From the NCBI GenBank assembly GCA_036939755.1, contig JALLAZ010000546.1:1-17310 (forward strand): a stretch of DNA of 17,310 bases, given 5' to 3'. This document shows, piece after piece, positions 9,194-17,310 of this stretch (position 1 is the stretch's first letter; every line of letters starts with the position of its first letter). This stretch comes from Stephanodiscus triporus (lineage: Eukaryota; Bacillariophyta; Thalassiosirophyceae; Thalassiosirales; Thalassiosiraceae). The position numbers were made by a program, and so were the translations under genes. The notes beneath the pieces are model-generated. The model ran no database searches and had not been told where the DNA came from. It saw only the letters and a list, made by a program, of their open reading frames with translations.

Positions 9194-10960
9194 TCAGTAA
9201 AGTTTGGCGTTCTCCATATCCTCCATCAACTTTTTTTCTATCCGACTCATCTCCTCGAGGTCCAACGGCGGGGGCGAGTCCGACCTCAGGCCCAGCAAAT
9301 CCATTTCGTGGTCGTATCCCCTGTCGTCTTCCTGGATGCTGCCGTTGGAATCCTCATCCCGATCGTTGTTGTTGCCGTCGTCGTCGTCGTTGTCATCATG
9401 ATGATCGCGTCGTCCTCCCACATCGTCTCCATCCGCATCACCATTCTCGACGCCGAGGAGATCCCGTCGTTGCGTCGCGAAGGGACCTCTCGCCGCGGCG
9501 GAGGACTGATCGCCGGCATCCCTGTCGCTCCTCAAATGCGTCGCGTCCTTACCCCCATTGGAGGGACGTAGCGCATCGAAGAAGGCCTCCTCCGAGACGC
9601 CGCTACGACCGTTCCAGGCATTCGTCTTCGGTCCGCTCGGGGGTACGCCCTCGCTCCTCCTCCCCCCCCCCCCGACCTCCCTCGTCTTCCCCCAGCCCCC
9701 ACCGACGACACCGCCGCCACCGCGTCCGACTCCTCCTTTTCCTCCTTTTCCTCCTCCTCCTCCTCCTCCTCGACCGCCGAAGAATCGTCTCGCCTCCCTC
9801 TCCGCTCCCGCCCCGCCGTCGAACTCGTCGAACAGCCTCGAGTCGTGCGACTTGTCCTCGAGCTCGTCCCCCTCGCCGTATTCTAACTCGGACATCTCGA
9901 GTCCGAATTCGACGACGCCGCCGCCGCCGCCGCGATCGCCGTCGTCGACGCCCGCGTTCCACGCGCCGCCCCCGCCCCCGACGCCGAATTCGTCGTCGTC
10001 ATAATACGACGTCGCCCTGCCGACGCCGTCCCTCCTCTCCATCCACTCGCCCCACATGCGCGTGTCCAACGGCGGGAGCTCGTCGTCGTCGTCGTCGCCG
10101 TCGCCGTCTTCGGCGGCGGTGCCGTCGGCCGCGACGCGCCGGTAGTACGATCGCTTCCCCCCCCCCGGTAGCAGCATCCTCCTCCTCCTCCCTCGCATCG
10201 TCCTCGTCCTGGCATCGTCGTCGGAGACGAGGCCGCATACGACGCACGCCCGACGGCAGCACAAGAACAGGACTATCACGCCCAGGGAGAAGAACGCCGC
10301 GAAGGCGAAGCCCCGTAGGAGGTCGTCGAATATCGTGTCCGCCGGGGCGTCGTCCTCCTCCCCCCCCTCCCGGACCGACGACGACGATGACGATGACGAC
10401 GAAAGCGACGACGACGAAAGCGACGACGTCGCCGGCCTCGACTCCCTCGGTCCCGGGCCGTTCGAGTACACTATCCCCCGCGTGAGGACGTCCCCGTCGC
10501 CCGGAGGCGGAGGCGGAGGCGGCGGAGGAGGGGGGGGAGGGGGAGGAGGGTGGCGGTAGTCTTCGTCGTCGTCCTCAACGTGGCGCTCCCGCGCGACTGC
10601 CTCCCCCCTCCCTTCGAGGGGTCCACGACGACCGAGACGACGACGACCGAGGAGACGAAGACCGCGAAGACCGCGACCGCCGACCGCCTCCTCCTCCTCC
10701 TCCTCTTCCGCCCCTCGTCGGACCCCGCACGGAAGGTCCGCTGCGGCGATCGTTCGCGCGACCGACGGCGTCGAGGCGACGACGACGGCCAAGGAGACGA
10801 CGACCGAGAAGACGACGGCCAAGACGAACGCGATCGACCATCGTCGCCGTCGGCGGAAGCGGCGGCGGCGGTCGCGTCCTTCGCGGTCTTCGTCTCCTCG
10901 GTCGTCGTCTCCTTGGTCGTCGTCCCCTCCCCCACGGGGACGATGGATGGCGGGGGACAT
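9194..10960 (-). CDS. Unrecognised low-complexity protein with two predicted membrane segments
   Basis: I do not recognise this gene. From the ATG complementary to 10958-10960 it encodes 588 aa. An in-frame ATG at 11131 would extend it through a poly-Gly stretch made by the 38-C homopolymer, so the inner start is preferred. Residues 29-40 are almost all Arg, followed by a hydrophobic segment at 41-62 (a signal anchor by the positive-inside rule). A second hydrophobic segment lies near 217-235 (FAFAAFFSLGVIVLFL), followed by a small Cys cluster (CCRRACVVC). Between them are runs of Glu, 16 Pro and Ser. The C-terminal ~340 residues are acidic or Gly-rich, ending in a more ordinary helix (MSRIEKKLMEDMENAKLY). 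The coding call rests on the long open frame and the two membrane segments. The frame around residues 65-150 is uncertain because hydrophobic segments also appear in another minus frame. It is convergent with the TPS gene (246 bp gap). Confidence 0.55.
   Translation of the reverse strand: MSPAIHRPRGGGDDDQGDDDRGDEDREGRDRRRRFRRRRRWSIAFVLAVVFSVVVSLAVVVASTPSVARTIAAADLPCGVRRGAEEEEEEEAVGGRGLRGLRLLGRRRLGRRGPLEGRGEAVARERHVEDDDEDYRHPPPPPPPPPPPPPPPPGDGDVLTRGIVYSNGPGPRESRPATSSLSSSSLSSSSSSSSSVREGGEEDDAPADTIFDDLLRGFAFAAFFSLGVIVLFLCCRRACVVCGLVSDDDARTRTMRGRRRRMLLPGGGKRSYYRRVAADGTAAEDGDGDDDDDELPPLDTRMWGEWMERRDGVGRATSYYDDDEFGVGGGGGAWNAGVDDGDRGGGGGVVEFGLEMSELEYGEGDELEDKSHDSRLFDEFDGGAGAEREARRFFGGRGGGGGGGKGGKGGVGRGGGGVVGGGWGKTREVGGGGRRSEGVPPSGPKTNAWNGRSGVSEEAFFDALRPSNGGKDATHLRSDRDAGDQSSAAARGPFATQRRDLLGVENGDADGDDVGGRRDHHDDNDDDDGNNNDRDEDSNGSIQEDDRGYDHEMDLLGLRSDSPPPLDLEEMSRIEKKLMEDMENAKLY
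10621..10925. repeat. Degenerate GC-rich repeat family, two direct copies and one inverted
   Basis: A ~60-bp GACGAC/GAGGAGAC-type element occurs at about 10621-10684 and 10776-10832 in the same orientation. A third copy at about 10868-10925 is in the opposite orientation. The first and third copies share a 31-nt exact inverted match (core CTTCGCGGTCTTCGTCTCCT on the + strand, in the 10880-10911 area). Each copy read from the GTC-rich strand in a suitable frame gives a hydrophobic Val/Ser/Phe segment. Confidence 0.6.
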
Positions 10961-10982
10961 GCGTTGTGCCTTAGACGTCAAG

Positions 10983-11022
<40 letters not shown>

Positions 11023-11050
11023 TCTCTCTGTGTGTGTGTGTGCGTGTGTC
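10983..11050. repeat. C38 homopolymer followed by (TC)n(TG)n microsatellite
   Basis: There are 38 consecutive C at 10983-11020, then about four TC units and a TG/CG-rich alternating run to about 11050. The exact length is likely unreliable because such runs are error-prone in sequencing and polymorphic in cells. Confidence 0.95.
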
Positions 11051-11202
11051 CGAACGATGAAACACGGCCTGGGCTGCACCATGGGATTGAGGAGGCGGCT
11101 GTGTGAGAGTCGAGATCCGTGAACCCGCCACAAAGGGACTTCACATTGATCCAAGATTTGTGGGAATCCGTACTTTTTTATCAATAAGATTATCTATGGT
11201 AT

Positions 11203-11233
11203 CTAATATTTTGAGGAAATAACAAAATATTAG
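11203..11233. promoter_or_regulatory. AT-rich perfect inverted repeat (11-bp arms, 9-nt loop)
   Basis: CTAATATTTTG (11203-11213) and CAAAATATTAG (11223-11233) are exact reverse complements. The element lies about 320 bp before the nitrate transporter start and 240 bp from the divergent gene start. It could be a symmetric factor-binding site or a chance AT-rich hairpin. Confidence 0.4.
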
Positions 11234-11552
11234 TATGCTCACAATATTTAGGGGCTGCGTTGTAAAAATCATATTCATCCGTGGGTGACATAATAATAAT
11301 ACTATTTTCTAATAGTCAGCCCCTTTGGACTGTCATCATACTCCACCTTTCTTTTTCTCCGGGTGGGCTTCGCGAAGATGGAGGATCCTCACGGTGACTG
11401 ACATCATACACACTACCACATACCACTACAACTCAACACTCTACCATTTTTTTAGGTATTTCGCCGGCAGGAGTGGAGGAACTACTACTCTTCCCCCCGC
11501 ATTAGTGTCATGGCGACGGCATGGCAATGGAGGCGAATATTTTGACACAGGG

Positions 11553-14500
11553 ATGAATGGATCGCAAGCGAACCATCACCTCGAGGCGTCGTCGTACCTC
11601 CATCGAGCCGCCGCCGACAGCGACGACGTCGAGATGGCGACCTCGCCGAATAACAACCCGAGCGCGGAGGATCTCGACGACCGTCATGGAGACGCGGATG
11701 CCGAAGTCCCGACCGAAGACGCAAACGACCGAGACGTTTCGGACATCAGCGACATCAGCGACGACGACAACGTGCCTCACGACAACTTTGTGGATAATAT
11801 TGGTGTCTGTGCGGTGACGGTGAGTTCCGAAGCGATGTGATGATTGCGATGCGATCTCATGACGTCTGAGAAGAGAAGAGAAGAGAAGAGAAGGTGTGTG
11901 GGGGGGAGAGAGAAGAGAGATGTCGCTCATCTCTGCCTTCTATCCTTTGATAGTGCTCCTACTCCTCGCCTTCAACTCTCGCCCATCAAGTTTACCGAGC
12001 TCTCTCTACAACTCCCTCCGCTTTACTCTCAACTCTCATATCCTTATGCGAACTTGAACTTTTTGTATCTCAACATCCTTATCTTTATTCTATCAACGAC
12101 AAACACATAATCAGCCGCGTAACATATGTTCCGTGATCGGCGCCAATAATGCCGCGTCCGACCACGACTCCATCCGAATCCAGCGCGCGAACGTCGATCG
12201 ACTACTCATGTCCGGCGGCAGCCTCGGAGTCAGGGGGGGAGGATCGAGCTTGGAGGGGTCCGACATGGACCTCAGCTCCCAGCGTCACCTCCCACAGTAC
12301 CATCGAGGATCGCACATTTCGCACACGTCCCACTCAACTAGCTCCCTCGCTGGTGGGTTCCTTCGCGGCGATCATTATCATAATCATCATCATCACCATC
12401 ATGAATATCATAATGAACATCAACAACAGCAGGCATATCAGCACCATCAAGCGGGATTGGACGGTCGGCAGTTCGCGCACACCTACGATCAGAATTACTA
12501 CAGGTCCCCAGGGGACTGGCTGCGCTTCGTTCGACGAAAGGGCAGCGGCCCCGGCGGCGTCGTGGTGCGCAAAGACCCAGAGTGTGACGGGGGGGATTCG
12601 CCCCACTACTATCGCCATCGCCGCCCGAACGATGGCGTACACGCCGCACCGGGGATGGACCCGGACATGTACTACAGAGGGTTCGATAATACGAGGATCC
12701 GGACCGGGTTTCACCCCGGCGGAGGCGACGCGTGTACGAGGATACGCCCCCTACACGCCATTGCCGGCGCCCGGGGAATGGTCAGCATGATCGGGCCAAA
12801 AGGCGACGTCCTCGTTGACATGCCCTCGTCTATGGATGCCGATATCAGTTCGGAACAACAAAATATGGGATTTGGTCTCGTTCAATACCCTCATGCTCAT
12901 CCGGGTCATCATTCGAACATCTACCCGAAATTAATTTCTCTCCCGATCGACGAAGAAGTGGCCGGGGAAGAGACGGAATTCGTAAATTCCATCAACCTCC
13001 CAACGGAAATTCACTGCACTCCCAACGACGATGATCAGGATCACGATGGAGTTGCTAAGGTCGATGATCAGGATCACTATGGAGTTGCTGACCGTCACAA
13101 TGATATGGTTCCTGTCGATGCTCGTTTTGCGGAGCACGATATGAATCTTCGTTACGATCGTCAACCACCGTTTGGTCTGAATCAAGCTTCGCAAAAATAC
13201 GAGGCTGCACCGTTGGACAACCCCCGTGATATGAGTGATCCCGGTCACCCTTGCGGCGCACATCAAGATATGCTTGATGATGAAGCTCCTCTGCCTGACA
13301 TCTCTAATGCGATGAATCGTCCCGATCATCCATCTGGTGCACGTCAAGAACTAATCCCTAACCACGGCGTTCATCCGAGCACCAAGAGTCACCCTTCAGA
13401 GCTCATCATTCCTTCTCCCTCCGTGGTGGTGCAATTTGAATCATCCCTCCGCGTTGGCGGTATCATCCGTCCTTCATCTCGATCGCACTCCAACGTCCAT
13501 TCCCACGCTCCCCTCCCCCCCCACATGCAAGAACAGAAGATGCACGATGCATCGTGGGATTCCAAGTACGAGATGTACGCGTGTCGCGTCGATCAATCCC
13601 AGGAGGACCGGAGCGTTGAAATCGCCATATATAGTCTGGCGCGCCCGCACATGCGTGCCTTCCACCTGGCGTGGTTCGCATTTTTCTTGGCATTCCTGGC
13701 GTGGCTCGCCATCACGCCGCTGTTGGCTGAGGTGCAAAAGTCTCTGGATCTTACGAAGGAAGAGATCTGGACGTCGTCGATCTTCAGCGTTTCAGGCGCT
13801 GTGGTGACGCGTTGTCTCGTTGGTCTGCTTTGTGACATATACGGGGCGCGTTGGATGAGCGCCCTGGTGCTGTTTATTTGCGGCATTCCAACCATGTGTA
13901 CCGGGTTGGTGAATACGTCCACCGGATTTTCGGTGTTGCGCTTGTTCACGGGGATAGCCGGGAGTGCCTTTGTTACCTGTCAGTATTGGACTAGTTCCAT
14001 GTTCACCAGGGAGGTGGCGGGCACGGCCAACGCCCTGGCCGCGGGTTGGGGGAATCTTGGCGGTGCAGTTGCGCAGGTATTTGTTGGAACCATACTTTTC
14101 CCCTTTTTCAAGTGGATTTATGGTTTGGTGGGGACCACGATGGACCCCGCGGAGGCGTCCTGGAGGACATGCTGCGTCATCCCAGGTCTCATGTGCATCG
14201 CTTTTATCTTTGTTATCTTGAGGTATTCGGATGATCATCCCAAGGGTAATTACAGCAAGCGGAAACACTTGGGTTTGATGCAAAAGACTTCTTCAGTGAA
14301 GCTTTTTAAGGCGGCAATAAGGGATCACAATACATGGCTGCTTTGCATTCAGTACGGATGCTGCTTTGGGGTAGAACTGACCACTAGCAACGCAGGTGAG
14401 TAACGTGATGGTGATGATGCATCCGATCTTGAGCATGGAGAGAGGGGGGATTCTTTTTTTCGGTCCTTCCGAAGCTAACACGAAATTTCGTACTCATGTG

Positions 14501-15329
14501 ACTTCCTCTGTGCAACTCTTCTCTCACTTGTTCTGTCTCAACTCTTAACCTCTCATATACTCCTAACAACTAACAAAATATCATATAATGAAGCGGCGCT
14601 ATACTTCAAGGAAGAGTTTGAACTGTCGACCGAGGCCGCGGCTGCAATTGCTTCAACATTTGGTTGGGCGAACCTTTTTGCACGAGGGTTGGGAGGGTTC
14701 CTCTCTGATATTAGCAACGCCTACCGTGGGATGAGAGGCAGATTAAGATGGCAGATGTTGTGCTTCGCCCTGGAAGGTCTGTGATTTGAACATTTGGTTG
14801 CTCTTTCTTTTCCTTTGTTTCTAAATATTCATCAATTCCGCACGGACAGGTATTTTTGTAATGGTAAGCATAAAACTTACATTCGTCTCTTATTTTACTT
14901 ACTGTCCTTCATCGTTCACATAATTGTGGTGCACAGTTCTTTTCCAAGGCCCAAACCCTCCCGGGCGCAATTGCCGCCTTGATAACCTTCAGCCTATTTG
15001 TTGAATTCGCCGAAGGAGCAACGTTTGGTGTTGTCCCATATCTCAACCCGAACGTTACGGGCACGGTGGCAGGCATAATAGGTGCCGGCGGCAATGCCGG
15101 CGCCGTTATTTTTTCGTTACTGTTCCGGCAAATGAAATATCGAGATTCATTTTTTTGGATGGGCATGACCACATCGATTGTTTCTCTCTTGTCGAGTTTT
15201 GTATGGATCAAGGGGTATGAGGGACTTTTTTTGAAGCAACGAGCTACCCTTGCCCCGAAAGAGAAGAAGGCTTATAATAAACGAAAAACAGACAATCAAT
15301 CGAGTTTAGAATCACCGGACGAACGCTAA
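11553..15329 (+). CDS. NRT2: High-affinity nitrate/nitrite transporter, NNP (NRT2) family of the MFS, with giant N-terminal extension
   Basis: Five exons: 11553-11819, 12115-14395, 14594-14776, 14850-14863 and 14937-15329. All are GT-AG and in frame, giving about 1045 aa (family norm ~480-550). The C-terminal ~450 residues form 12 membrane segments starting after SLARPHMRAFHLAW (~596). Family hallmarks are present: the nitrate signatures AGWGNLGG (732-739) and GAGGNAG (964-970), the MFS loop LCDIYGARW, and the two substrate Arg residues, Arg655 in TM2 and Arg880 in TM8. It should import nitrate with protons or sodium across the plasma membrane. The first ~590 residues are soluble-looking: acidic (SDISDISDDD), His/Gln-rich (~175-205) and with two internal duplications, and match no domain I know. 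The upstream exon 1 join (intron 11820-12114, GA-microsatellite inside) is the least certain part. If it is wrong, the frame still stays open from 12115 or from inner ATGs. A 14-nt microexon encodes part of TM9. Confidence 0.93.
11868..11893. repeat. GAGAA pentanucleotide microsatellite in intron 1 of the nitrate transporter gene
   Basis: Five units of GAGAA lie shortly after the proposed 5' splice site at 11820. The rest of this intron is pyrimidine-rich toward its acceptor at 12114. Confidence 0.85.
14850..14863 (+). other. 14-nt microexon of the nitrate transporter gene
   Basis: GTATTTTTGTAATG is flanked by ACAG upstream and GTAAGC downstream. With the phase-1 G left by the preceding exon (ending 14776) it supplies Gly-Ile-Phe-Val-Met, giving LEGIFVMFFSKAQTL across the exon 3-4-5 junctions. 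That is the expected TM9 sequence context of NNP transporters. Direct joining of exon 3 to exon 5 would shift the frame. Confidence 0.85.
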
Positions 15330-16595
15330 CCCACTTTCTGAAGTTTTTATGTGGCATGTGTATTTTTCTTTTTTCCCACACACACAGTAGCATAATCGGA
15401 AAGTCTTATTTTTTAGCACTTTAACAGCATTCTCTTTGTCTCACAGGCTATTATCAGTAGCAGCGGCACACTCTTCTGGTTTCCGCGGGTGGATCGACCT
15501 GGACGACTCAATATCATCCGAGTTGTCCGACGTGTAGAGATTTTCCTTCTTACCGCGACCCCCCTCCCCACTCTTCTCTCTCTCAGTTGCATATTGAAAT
15601 CGGATACAAATAAGATTATTATTACAAAAAATTACGGTTGACACCAGCTTTATCTATTGTACTGGGTTGGACATTTTGAGTTCTTTGCCGGATACACTAC
15701 TATCTTGGGAGGGTATGTTGGACAAAAAGAATCATCATTGAATATGTTGCCAATGTCAATATAGAGGTAAAAATACAAGTAGATTTAGAATTAGAGTGTA
15801 CAAGATAACATTATTTATTGGGGAATAGGCTCGTCTCCCTGAAGGAGGTCTACGCTACGAATAAGCACAGGTGTCGCGCAGCCCCAAGCCGTGGGAGGTT
15901 ACTGAAACCTTTAGTAGTTAGCAAGCAAATTTGAGTGATTCAACAGAGGATCACAAAAGCCAATGTAGAGATGAGAGCAGTATTAAAGAGGAGCCACCCT
16001 CTTTGCCATTGTTTAAAGAAGCCGCTTCCCTCTATAATGTGATTTGGCAAACAAACAAACAAACACAAACAAACAAACAAACAAACAAACAAACAAGCAA
16101 ACAAGCAAACAAGCAAACAAGCAAACAAGCAAGCAAGCAAGCAAGCAAACAAGCAAACAAGCAAGCAAGCAAGCAAACAAGCAAACAAGCAAACAAGCAA
16201 ACAAACAAACAAGCAAATGACAAGACAAACAATCGAATGACAAGACAAACATGCCTGAAATTGATAAAGAAGAGATCAGACGACAACAACAAAAGACCCT
16301 TGTCTTGATGAACCTTGATACATAACCTCTCAAAAGCCAAAAATGGATCTACAAAATTAAAACGCTACAAATTGATCAATTTATTATTGAACAACATAAA
16401 ATGATTTATTTTGTTTTGATGCATTATTATCAAAGTAGTTCTGTTTTTTCTTAACACCTCCGAATTTCACCCCGACTACAGTACAACTACAAATTAAGGT
16501 GAAATTCCTTATTAAAACTTATATTTTTCTAGTAACCTGGTAATATGTATTTTGTTGCATTCGCCACATGTATTGTTTGTAATTAGCAGAGGATA
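15330..16595. other. Gene-poor AT-rich intergenic region
   Basis: The left part is the nitrate transporter 3' untranslated region. The middle holds a tetranucleotide array (16048-16217). To its right are a 14-bp palindrome (AAATTGATCAATTT, 16369-16382) and a 10-bp inverted repeat (16462-16471 with 16498-16507). The ORFs overlapping the tetranucleotide array on both strands are products of the repeat. I see no convincing gene. Confidence 0.6.
16048..16217. repeat. CAAA/CAAG tetranucleotide array
   Basis: About 170 bp of tandem 4-mers: first mainly CAAA (with one short CA slip near 16065), then alternating blocks of CAAA and CAAG. A 15-bp word (AATGACAAGACAAAC) follows twice, at 16216-16230 and 16236-16250. 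All frames stay open across it, creating spurious Lys/Gln/Asn/Thr or Cys/Leu/Val ORFs. Confidence 0.95.
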
Positions 16596-17263
16596 ATGGA
16601 TCAGTCCACTTTCCCCACACGCCAAAGTGTACGCCAATATTGGCAAAGCCTAGACGCTGTTCGACGCAGAGAAATCCAAGAACGTGGCGAGTGGTCTGCA
16701 TTTACTCCTCTTGAACTTCTCCCGCAGCTGAAACGTCGATGCGTTGGACGCCACGCCAACGATGACGCAGCCGACAATGACGCAGCCGACAACGACGCAG
16801 CCGACAATGATGCAGCCAGCAATGACAACGATGACAAAGACGCTGCCAACAATGACAACGACGACGAAGGCAAAAACAAAGAAGACGGGTATGTTCCCCA
16901 TCCTTGCTATGACAGTGAAGGTCACCTTATATTAAGTGATTACTCTTATCCAGAAGACGGCGACAAAGACACGTTTGTTTACCATCCCTTTCGCTGTGAC
17001 AGTGATGGTAATCTTCTAAGTGAATATGAAAAAAACATAGATGAGGACAATGAGGACCACAAGGATTACGTGTACGAAGGGTATTTTGTTGTGTTCACCG
17101 GTAACGGAGACGAGGATGACGAAGACAAAGACGGCGAAGACAACAACAACAAAGTTGACGACGATGACGACAATGATGACCATGACAACATCGACGATGA
17201 TGACGACGATGATGACGACGACGATGATGACGACGACAACGTTGACAATGACAACGACGACAA

Positions 17264-17310
<47 letters not shown>
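16596..17310 (+). CDS. Unrecognised acidic Asp/Asn-rich repeat protein, 3' end beyond window
   Basis: The frame opens at the ATG 16596-16598, 12 nt after an in-frame TAG (16584-16586), and stays open to the last base, giving at least 238 residues. Residues 1-~55 look like an ordinary helical segment (SVRQYWQSLDAVRREIQERG). Four copies of a 15-nt unit encoding Asp-Ala-Ala-Asp-Asn follow at 16764-16823. An imperfect duplication comes next: PHPCYDSEGHLILSDY (101-116) and YHPFRCDSDGNLLSEY (129-144). After EGYFVVFTGNGDE the protein becomes nearly pure Asp with Asn, ending in an AACGAC hexanucleotide run. No known domain is recognised. The mixed codon use in the non-repetitive parts (TAT/TAC, CAT/CAC) argues for a real gene. 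Function and C-terminus are unknown; nuclear or calcium-binding roles would be guesses. Confidence 0.6.

Larger units (their letters stand above)
10961..11552. other. Divergent intergenic region upstream of nitrate transporter gene
   Basis: This ~590 bp separates the start codons of the minus-strand membrane protein and the plus-strand nitrate transporter. The left part holds a C homopolymer plus TC/TG microsatellite. The middle switches abruptly to AT-rich DNA with an 11-bp inverted repeat. It should contain both promoters. An open frame from 11325 joins in frame to the transporter start and could extend its N-terminus, but that part does not look like protein. Confidence 0.5.

Noticed and set aside
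9558..10004. Pro/Ser-rich plus-strand ORF opposite the membrane-protein gene
   Set aside because: It is the complement of Gly/Asp repeats, with no domain and no independent start context.
10550..11122. 190-aa plus-strand ORF with hydrophobic Val/Ser segments
   Set aside because: It is composed of GTC/GAC repeats and the C38 run read in a chance frame. It ends without any protein-like segment.
16048..16250. CRISPR-like or satellite array
   Set aside because: The unit is 4 bp with no unique spacers, so it is a simple microsatellite in a eukaryotic genome.
15931..16333. Lys/Gln/Asn/Thr ORF and opposite Cys/Leu/Val ORFs that look like a membrane protein
   Set aside because: They are generated by the CAAA/CAAG tetranucleotide array, in which no frame meets a stop. 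They have no support outside the repeat.
17066..17305. Ser/Leu-rich minus-strand ORF
   Set aside because: It is the complement of the Asp/Asn codon run in the plus-strand gene; pure low complexity.

Overview
This is nuclear DNA from a photosynthetic stramenopile, most likely a centric diatom. I infer this from three things: short GT-AG introns inside otherwise compact genes, a Sel1-repeat protein carrying MYND and RING-type fingers (a family greatly expanded in diatoms), and a fused trehalose-6-phosphate synthase/phosphatase next to an NNP/NRT2 nitrate transporter. I cannot name the species. No ribosomal, transfer RNA, viral or bacterial mobile-element signal was seen.

Layout, left to right. 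1-910: a damaged VOC (glyoxalase-like) reading frame on the + strand, followed by a 73-bp tandem duplication with an N at the junction, probably an assembly scar. 1644-2558 (-): MYND/RING/Sel1 protein. 2559-2733: short divergent promoter with repeated GTAC/GATAC words. 2734-3633 (+): NDUFS7 (PSST) subunit of mitochondrial complex I, two exons. 4805-8947 (+): four-exon TPS-TPP fusion of 1293 aa. 9194-10960 (-): unrecognised, very low-complexity protein with two predicted membrane segments, convergent with the TPS gene. 10961-11552: divergent intergenic region with a 38-C homopolymer and an AT-rich hairpin. 11553-15329 (+): five-exon NRT2-type nitrate transporter of about 1045 aa. It has an unusual ~590-residue N-terminal extension and a 14-nt microexon. 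15330-16595: gene-poor, with a 170-bp CAAA/CAAG tetranucleotide array. 16596 to the end (+): start of an unrecognised Asp/Asn-rich repeat protein that runs off the window.

The genes do not form an operon or pathway cluster. They are independent housekeeping or metabolic eukaryotic genes: respiration, trehalose metabolism or signalling, and nitrate uptake. From about 4.8 to 11 kb there is a GC-rich block full of GAC/GTC/GGA trinucleotide runs and homopolymers. This makes antisense and off-frame ORFs numerous and meaningless there.

The most interesting points are the giant nitrate-transporter extension, its microexon inside TM9, the loss of several catalytic residues in both domains of the TPS-TPP protein, and the paired loss of two ligands of one zinc site in the MYND finger. 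Splice sites were chosen by frame, GT-AG rule and family alignment from memory; no transcript data were available.
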